Shown in pieces: positions 1-3,714 of a stretch of DNA of 6,404 nt. The stretch is from Anaerolineaceae bacterium (lineage in GTDB: Bacteria > Chloroflexota > Anaerolineae > Anaerolineales > Anaerolineaceae). Both the position numbers and the translations under genes were made by a program. Within the stretch, counting starts at the first letter, position 1, and every line of letters begins with the position of its first letter. The stretch is taken from assembly GCA_021107195.1 (NCBI GenBank), contig JAIOTF010000066.1:1-6404 (forward strand). The letters run 5' to 3'. The notes under the pieces were generated by a model. That model was not told the origin of the DNA and made no database searches. It saw nothing but the letters and a program-made list of their open reading frames with translations.

Positions 1-1
1 A

Positions 2-958
2 ATGAATAATTCAACAGAATATCCGGTCATTGCCAAAGAGCAGTCGACGTTTTACTTTATTGGTGTTACAACTGGCAAGTCCTCGATCAACAGGCTCTTC
101 CCGCTGTGGATGGAGATATTTGGTCACCCTGAGGTGAAATTGGAAGGCGTGGATTGTAAGATCCATGACGACCCGGAGGTCTACCGGCGTATTGTGGCGC
201 AAATCAAGTATGATCCAAATTCGATCGGGGGACTGATCACAACGCACAAGATGGACCTGTTTGCCGCGGCACGGGAAATGTTTGATGGTTTCAATGATCT
301 GGCACAGATCACCGAAGAGATTTCGTGCATGTCAAAGATGGATGGGCGCCTGGAAGGTCATGCTTTTGATCCCATCACCGTCGGGTCAACTCTGAACACG
401 ATCATTGACCCCGGGTATTTTGGCCGCACAGGCAGCGAGGTGTTGATCTTTGGTGCAGGCGGCTCTTCACTGGCAACCGTGCTGCATTTGATACGCCAGG
501 AAAACCCCGCAGACCGGCCCAAACGGGTAACGGTCGTTAACCGCAGTCAGCGGCGGCTGGATCATATGCGCCAGATGGTGGAAAGGCAGGGGACGGACAT
601 TGAAATGGTATACATTCTCAATAATGATCCTGTGAAGAATGATGCGCTCATGGCTGAACTGCCTGAGCACAGCATTGTGATCAATGCCACTGGTATGGGT
701 AAGGACATTCCTGGTTCACCAATCACGGATGCCGGGCGCTTCCCGCAGCAGGGCATCGCCTGGGAGTTCAATTACCGCGGCGAGCTGGATTTTATGCATC
801 AGGCACTGGCACAGGCTGAAGAGCGCAAGCTGCGTGTTGAAGATGGCTGGGTGTATTTCATCTATGGCTGGGCAAAAGTTGTCGCCCAGGTGCTGCATTA
901 CCCGCTGGATGACGCATTGATCGAAAAGCTCGGTGCAGCAGGGGAAACGATTCGCTGA
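2..958 (+). CDS. Divergent shikimate dehydrogenase (AroE) superfamily oxidoreductase
   Basis: Likely a cytosolic NAD(P)-dependent dehydrogenase of a shikimate- or quinate-like hydroxy/keto acid. The 318 residues show the AroE layout. An N-terminal substrate domain carries IGVTTGKSS (20-28) and a THK motif whose Lys83 matches the AroE catalytic lysine. Asp123 (AFDP) matches the catalytic aspartate of NTDxxG. A Rossmann domain follows, with GAGGSS (151-156), NRSQRR (180-185, an NADP-type loop) and INATGMG (228-234). It is longer than the usual 270-290 residues. Several canonical substrate contacts are changed: NVTxPxK reads GLITTHK, the AVNT asparagine is missing, and the C-terminal GMLxxQ gives way to DGWVYFIYGW (281-290). 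Canonical shikimate dehydrogenase activity is therefore uncertain; a paralogue with another substrate is equally possible. The first ATG lies at the window edge, so its ribosome site is unseen and the true start could be upstream. A terminator follows the stop, so it ends its transcription unit. Confidence 0.85.
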   Translation: MNNSTEYPVIAKEQSTFYFIGVTTGKSSINRLFPLWMEIFGHPEVKLEGVDCKIHDDPEVYRRIVAQIKYDPNSIGGLITTHKMDLFAAAREMFDGFNDLAQITEEISCMSKMDGRLEGHAFDPITVGSTLNTIIDPGYFGRTGSEVLIFGAGGSSLATVLHLIRQENPADRPKRVTVVNRSQRRLDHMRQMVERQGTDIEMVYILNNDPVKNDALMAELPEHSIVINATGMGKDIPGSPITDAGRFPQQGIAWEFNYRGELDFMHQALAQAEERKLRVEDGWVYFIYGWAKVVAQVLHYPLDDALIEKLGAAGETIR

Positions 959-979
959 TCCGGCTGATTTGGCAAAGAC

Positions 980-1028
980 AGCAGGGAGCGTTATTTTATC
1001 AGCGATGCTCCCTGCTCTGTATTTAAAG
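980..1028 (+). terminator. Hairpin terminator after the AroE-like gene
   Basis: AGCAGGGAGC (980-989) pairs perfectly with GCTCCCTGCT (1007-1016) around a 17-base loop, 21 bases after the stop codon. The tail CTGTATTTAAAG is only moderately T-rich, so termination may be incomplete. The last 11 bases of the tail recur exactly after the lplA hairpin. Confidence 0.65.
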
Positions 1029-1045
1029 TATTCTGTTCGTATTTA

Positions 1046-1054
1046 TGCTATACT
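1046..1054 (+). promoter_or_regulatory. Extended -10 promoter of the nucleoside phosphorylase gene
   Basis: TGCTATACT is an extended -10 element: a TGn motif plus TATACT, five of six matches to TATAAT. No good -35 box lies 16-18 bases upstream, as is common for extended -10 promoters. Transcription would start near 1061, giving a leader of about 74 bases that contains the hairpin at 1071-1100. Confidence 0.5.
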
Positions 1055-1070
1055 CCATGTACATTTTTCA

Positions 1071-1100
1071 CGAGGTCAGCTGATTGTATGGCTGGCCTCG
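1071..1100 (+). promoter_or_regulatory. Leader hairpin or operator-like inverted repeat upstream of the nucleoside phosphorylase
   Basis: CGAGGTCAGC (1071-1080) pairs with GCTGGCCTCG (1091-1100) over ten base pairs, one of them a G-U wobble, around a 10-base loop. It lies between the predicted transcription start (about 1061) and the ribosome site (GAGAGGG, 1123-1129). No T-run follows, so it is not a simple terminator. It may be a leader structure or a protein-binding palindrome. Function unknown. Confidence 0.45.
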
Positions 1101-1134
1101 CAACGACTACATCAATTGACAAGAGAGGGTTTTC

Positions 1135-1905
1135 ATGAAAGACGATGAAGGTTTGCAATACCACGTCAAAGTAAGGCCGGGCGATGTCGGCCGGTATGTG
1201 TTGCTGCCGGGGGATCCGGGACGGGTTGAGAAAATGGCTGATTACCTGGACGATCCTCAGTTTATTTCTTTCAACCGGGAGCATAAAGTGTATACCGGAA
1301 CGCTGCTGGGCGAAAAAGTTTCGGTGGTCTCCACCGGCATGGGCTGCCCCTCGACAGCAATCGCAGTGGAAGAGTTGGTGGCGGTGGGCGCAGACACCTT
1401 TATTCGCGTGGGTACTTCCGGGGCTGTGCAGCCTGGGTTGAAGCTGGGCGACGTGGCCGTGGTGACAGGTGCTATCCGTGATGAAGGCACGACGCCGCAG
1501 TATCTTCCGATCGAGTATCCGGCCATTGCCGATATCGAAGTGGTCAATGCTCTGGCAGAGGGATCCAAAAGAGTAGGGGCTTCTTATCATCTGGGTGTTT
1601 CTCACACCAAGGATTCTTTCTATGGTGAGATTGAACCCGATCGGATGCCGATGGCAAGTCATTTGAAGGAACGCTGGAAAGCATGGGAAGCGGGCGGGGC
1701 GATCTGCTCGGAGATGGAAGCCGCGGCAATTTTCATCCTTTCAAGTATTTATCGCAAACGAGCGGGCGGGGTGATGATGATCATCGGTAGTGATACCGAA
1801 ACCTTGCTGCAAAAGAAGCATGATCCGGATGTGATGATCCATGCTGCTATCGAGGGGATCAGGATTCTCATCCGGCAGGATCGTGCGAAGCAGGCTGCGG
1901 CCTGA
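1135..1905 (+). CDS. Uridine phosphorylase-like nucleoside phosphorylase (NP-I family)
   Basis: Cytosolic enzyme that should split a nucleoside with phosphate into free base and (deoxy)ribose 1-phosphate, for salvage or catabolism. At 256 residues it matches the family length. Phosphate-site motifs are LPGDPGRVEK with Arg30, and FIRVGTSGAVQPG with Arg91. STGMGCPSTAIAVEEL (66-81) and EMEAAA (193-198), whose Glu195 should bind the ribose, are typical. RDEGTTPQYLPIEYPA (115-130) is Udp-like rather than PNP-like. The base pocket is odd. FYGE (162-165) has Glu where uridine phosphorylases have the uracil-binding Gln. IGSD (217-220) has Asp where E. coli Udp has Arg223, which recalls the SD of hexameric purine nucleoside phosphorylase. 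Uridine specificity is therefore not assured. The ATG is supported by GAGAGGG five bases upstream. It forms a single-gene unit with its own promoter and terminator. Confidence 0.92.
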   Translation: MKDDEGLQYHVKVRPGDVGRYVLLPGDPGRVEKMADYLDDPQFISFNREHKVYTGTLLGEKVSVVSTGMGCPSTAIAVEELVAVGADTFIRVGTSGAVQPGLKLGDVAVVTGAIRDEGTTPQYLPIEYPAIADIEVVNALAEGSKRVGASYHLGVSHTKDSFYGEIEPDRMPMASHLKERWKAWEAGGAICSEMEAAAIFILSSIYRKRAGGVMMIIGSDTETLLQKKHDPDVMIHAAIEGIRILIRQDRAKQAAA

Positions 1906-1917
1906 ATTTGGGAGTTT

Positions 1918-1947
1918 AGAGCCCTGCTCTCTCGGGCAGGGCTTTTT
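1918..1947 (+). terminator. Intrinsic terminator of the nucleoside phosphorylase gene
   Basis: AGCCCTGC (1920-1927) pairs with GCAGGGCT (1936-1943) around an 8-base loop, and the T-run 1943-1947 follows directly. It starts 15 bases after the TGA stop. This is the classic Rho-independent form. Confidence 0.88.
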
Positions 1948-1948
1948 C

Positions 1949-1957
1949 TGTTAAAAT
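1949..1957 (+). promoter_or_regulatory. Possible extended -10 promoter upstream of lplA
   Basis: TGTTAAAAT is an extended -10 element (TGn plus TAAAAT) directly after the terminator T-run. There is no recognisable -35 box. If used, transcription would begin near 1964, giving lplA a leader of about 109 bases that carries the palindromic repeat at 1974-1998. Weak evidence on its own. Confidence 0.3.
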
Positions 1958-1973
1958 TTAGGTCAAGAGTGTC

Positions 1974-1998
1974 GCACCCTGAGCTTGTCGAAGGGTGC
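1974..1998. repeat. Dispersed palindromic intergenic repeat (CCCTGAGCTTGTCGAAGGG type)
   Basis: Perfect 7-base arms GCACCCT (1974-1980) and AGGGTGC (1992-1998) flank the loop GAGCTTGTCGA. From general knowledge, this core, or its complement CCCTTCGACAAGCTCAGGG, recurs in intergenic DNA of many unrelated bacteria, much like REP elements. Only one copy is visible here, so its repeat status rests on recognition of the motif, not on this window. Confidence 0.6.
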
Positions 1999-2028
1999 AG
2001 GCAGGCATTTTCCTCACAGGTGTAGGTA

Positions 2029-2056
2029 TTGCCAGTACCCGGCGTTGGTATACGAT
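2029..2056 (+). promoter_or_regulatory. Candidate lplA promoter with very short leader
   Basis: TTGCCA (2029-2034, five of six to the -35 consensus) is followed by TGGTATACGAT (2046-2056). The latter can be read as the extended -10 TATACG at 2049 (spacer 14) or as TACGAT at 2051 (spacer 16). Transcription would start about 2061-2063, inside the ribosome site. That makes the leader unusually short and weakens the call. A 15-base near-palindrome, GGTATTGCCAGTACC (2025-2039), covers the -35 box. Confidence 0.35.
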
Positions 2057-2072
2057 TTCAGAGGTGATTTGA

Positions 2073-3065
2073 ATGATCTTTGTTGATAATGAGCGTGTGA
2101 CTGACCCGCGGGTGAATCTGGCAATCGAAGAGTATTTGCTGCGTCGTCTGAAGACGGATGAAGATATCCTGCTGTTCTATATCAATGAGCCGTCAATCAT
2201 TATTGGACGCAATCAAAACGCGCTGGAAGAGATCAATCATGAATATGTGAGCGCCAACGGTATCCATGTGGTGCGGCGTCTTTCGGGGGGCGGGGCAGTG
2301 TACCATGATTTGGGCAATCTGAATTTCAGCTTTATCACCAATTATGAAGCCAGCAATTTTCGGAATTTTCGTAAGTTCACCAGGCCGGTGATCGAGGTAT
2401 TGCACAGCCTGGGCGTCGCGGCAGAACTGAGCGGACGCAATGACATTCTGGTCGAAGGACGGAAGATATCGGGGACTGCGCAGTACAGCACAGGCCGGCG
2501 CATGTTCAGCCACGGCACGCTGCTCTTCAACTCGCAGCTTGAACACGTTTCGGAGTCGCTGCATGTCAAGATGGGCGAGATCACCTCCAAGGGCATCAAG
2601 TCGGTGCGCAGCCGGGTGGCAAACATCAGTGAATTCATGACAGAGACCATGACGACTGAGGCGTTTCGTCAACTGCTGCTGGAAGGGATTTTTGCCGGTA
2701 TTTCGCCAATCCCTCAGTATCACCTGACGGAAACCGATTGGCAGGAAATTTCCAGGCTGGTTACGGAACGTTATGCCAAATGGGAGTGGAATTTTGGCCG
2801 CTCACCGGCTTTCAACGTGCAGCGTACGCAGCGTTTCCCGTTTGGCGAGATTGATGCCCGCATAGATGTGCATAAAGGGATGATTGAGGCTGTCAAATTC
2901 TATGGTGATTTTCTGGGCAATGGGGAGATGGCTGACCTGGAGACGAGTTTGCAGGGTGTGCGCTATGACCCGAGTGCATTGGCTGAAGCATTGCCTGCGC
3001 TGGATGTGACCGAAACCTTTGGCGGCATCACGCTGGAAGATTTTATCCTGTTCTTGTATGGGTAG
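2073..3065 (+). CDS. lplA: Lipoate-protein ligase A
   Basis: Cytosolic enzyme that activates lipoate with ATP to lipoyl-AMP and attaches it to a lysine of lipoyl domains (2-oxoacid dehydrogenase E2, GcvH or similar). The 330 residues give the complete two-domain form. The catalytic domain has RRLSGGGAVYHDLGN (68-82), NDILVEGRKISGTAQ (123-137) with Lys131 as the conserved lysine that contacts lipoate and AMP, and HGTLLF (147-152). The adenylate-binding stretch SKGIKSVRSRVANI lies at 172-185. The C-terminal accessory domain covers about 245-330. The start is set by AGAGGTGA (2060-2067), five bases before the ATG. It is a single-gene unit between two terminators, with no lipoylated-protein gene beside it. 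Scavenged lipoate is the family substrate; octanoate use cannot be excluded from sequence alone. Confidence 0.95.
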   Translation: MIFVDNERVTDPRVNLAIEEYLLRRLKTDEDILLFYINEPSIIIGRNQNALEEINHEYVSANGIHVVRRLSGGGAVYHDLGNLNFSFITNYEASNFRNFRKFTRPVIEVLHSLGVAAELSGRNDILVEGRKISGTAQYSTGRRMFSHGTLLFNSQLEHVSESLHVKMGEITSKGIKSVRSRVANISEFMTETMTTEAFRQLLLEGIFAGISPIPQYHLTETDWQEISRLVTERYAKWEWNFGRSPAFNVQRTQRFPFGEIDARIDVHKGMIEAVKFYGDFLGNGEMADLETSLQGVRYDPSALAEALPALDVTETFGGITLEDFILFLYG

Positions 3066-3089
3066 GAATTAGCATTGTCTTCAATGGTT

Positions 3090-3130
3090 CCGCCCTCATT
3101 TGAAGAGACGAGGGCGGTTTGTATTTAAAG
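3090..3130 (+). terminator. Hairpin terminator of lplA
   Basis: CCGCCCTC (3090-3097) pairs perfectly with GAGGGCGG (3110-3117) around a 12-base loop, 24 bases after the stop codon. The tail is TTTGTATTTAAAG, whose last 11 bases are identical to the tail of the hairpin at 980-1016. Confidence 0.75.
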
Positions 3131-3265
3131 AAACAAGCAGCAATTTTTAATATGATGACAATAACGCTGTCGCAGGTACGACTTCAGTTGTTAAAAGTTT
3201 AAAATTAACGATTAAAATCGTCACTACAAAGCCAAACTGAGAATTGCTGAGAAACAAGTCTTATT
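3131..3265. other. AT-rich intergenic DNA without a recognisable gene
   Basis: Between the lplA terminator and the arsR promoter I find no open reading frame with a ribosome site. It holds a lone -10-like TATGAT (3151-3156) with no -35 partner. It also has small AT-rich inverted repeats: GTTAA/TTAAC (3190-3209) and ACGAT/ATCGT (3208-3221). None is strong enough to call as a site. Confidence 0.5.
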
Positions 3266-3281
3266 CGTGACACATTTCACA
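3266..3281. promoter_or_regulatory. CRP/FNR-family-like palindrome over the arsR -35 box
   Basis: CGTGA-N6-TCACA (CGTGACACATTTCACA) matches nine of the ten defined bases of the CRP consensus TGTGA-N6-TCACA. It overlaps the -35 hexamer, centred about 28 bases before the predicted start, a position that favours repression over activation. The match is by motif only; no CRP/FNR regulator is in the window. Confidence 0.3.
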
Positions 3282-3295
3282 AATCGTGTTAGAAT
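3267..3295 (+). promoter_or_regulatory. Promoter of the arsR-sulfur fusion operon
   Basis: GTGACA (3267-3272, five of six to TTGACA), a 17-base spacer, then TAGAAT (3290-3295, five of six to TATAAT) with an extended TGT before it (3287-3289). Transcription should start near 3302, inside the inverted repeat 3301-3322, giving a leader of about 40 bases. This is the strongest promoter in the window. Confidence 0.75.
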
Positions 3296-3300
3296 ATGTG

Positions 3301-3322
3301 TATATCCGCATAACCGGATATA
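3301..3322. promoter_or_regulatory. Probable ArsR-family operator (perfect inverted repeat)
   Basis: TATATCCG-N6-CGGATATA, with perfect 8-base arms, lies across the predicted transcription start of the operon, just downstream of the -10 box. Homodimeric ArsR-family repressors typically bind such AT-rich dyads at their own promoters and dissociate when the inducer binds. The position would block RNA polymerase and gives autoregulation of arsR and the fusion gene. That the adjacent repressor binds here is inferred. Confidence 0.75.
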
Positions 3323-3342
3323 AGTGAACAAAGGAAACATTG

Positions 3343-3687
3343 ATGGATAAGGATAAGCTGGAACAACAAATCAACATGATGCACGAGCGCATTTGCTCTG
3401 CATTGGGTGATCCCAAACGGATTCTCATATTGTATTTGCTGGCAGAGCAGGGGCGCTGTGTGAATGAGATCTGTGAGGCCCTGGATCTGCCGCAGTCCAC
3501 TGTCTCGCGCCATTTACGCGTCCTGCGCGAGCGTGACCTGGTCCTTACAGAGCGCAAGGGCACCTCGATCCATTATTCGCTGGCGGATAAAAGGATCATT
3601 GCGGCATTGGATTTGATGCGCAGTATTCTCGTTTCCCAGTGGGAAGCGCAGGCTGATCTGGCGCAATCTCTAAATATGTTTGATTAA
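3343..3687 (+). CDS. ArsR-family winged-helix transcriptional repressor
   Basis: A 114-residue DNA-binding repressor, a typical family length. ALGDPKRILILYLL (20-33) is the ArsR start helix. The recognition helix-turn-helix is CVNEICEALDLPQSTVSRHLRVLR (39-62). The wing is LVLTERKGTSIHYSL (66-80), followed by a C-terminal dimer helix. Cysteines are at 18, 39 and 44. C39-x4-C44 lies in the same helix as the ArsR metalloid-site ELCVCDL motif but lacks its C-x-C spacing. The C-terminal helix has no cysteine, unlike the two-cysteine arrangement of SqrR/BigR persulfide sensors. I chose the ATG at 3343 over a TTG one codon upstream because AAAGGAA (3330-3336) is better spaced from it. It is co-transcribed with the sulfur-handling gene 27 bases downstream, so a reactive-sulfur or metal(loid) signal is likely; the ligand is not proven. 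Confidence 0.92.
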   Translation: MDKDKLEQQINMMHERICSALGDPKRILILYLLAEQGRCVNEICEALDLPQSTVSRHLRVLRERDLVLTERKGTSIHYSLADKRIIAALDLMRSILVSQWEAQADLAQSLNMFD

Positions 3688-3714
3688 GTCAAATTTTAGT
3701 TAAGGAGAACTTTA

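Noticed and set aside
1116..1121. Perfect TTGACA (-35 consensus) before the nucleoside phosphorylase
   Set aside because: It lies only 14 bases before the start codon, so the matching -10 and transcription start would fall inside the gene. It is probably chance overlap with the ribosome-site region.
1048..1662. Minus-strand open frame (204 codons) over the nucleoside phosphorylase
   Set aside because: It overlaps the phosphorylase in antisense and runs through its leader hairpin and promoter. The composition is rich in His, Arg and Ile, as expected of a shadow frame.
2193..2723. Minus-strand open frame (176 codons) inside lplA
   Set aside because: It is antisense to conserved LplA catalytic motifs and resembles no protein family I know.
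3151..3156. TATGAT -10-like box after the lplA terminator, possible small RNA or extra arsR promoter
   Set aside because: There is no -35 partner, no TGn extension and no downstream terminator or open frame. AT-rich DNA makes such matches common.
3131..3265. CRISPR, tRNA or riboswitch in the longest intergenic gap
   Set aside because: There are no regularly spaced direct repeats, no tRNA-like cloverleaf with a TTCRANNC arm, and no recognisable riboswitch core. Only short AT-rich dyads are present.
3340..3342. TTG start for the ArsR-family gene
   Set aside because: It is only three bases from the AAAGGAA ribosome site. The ATG one codon later has normal spacing and is the stronger start codon.
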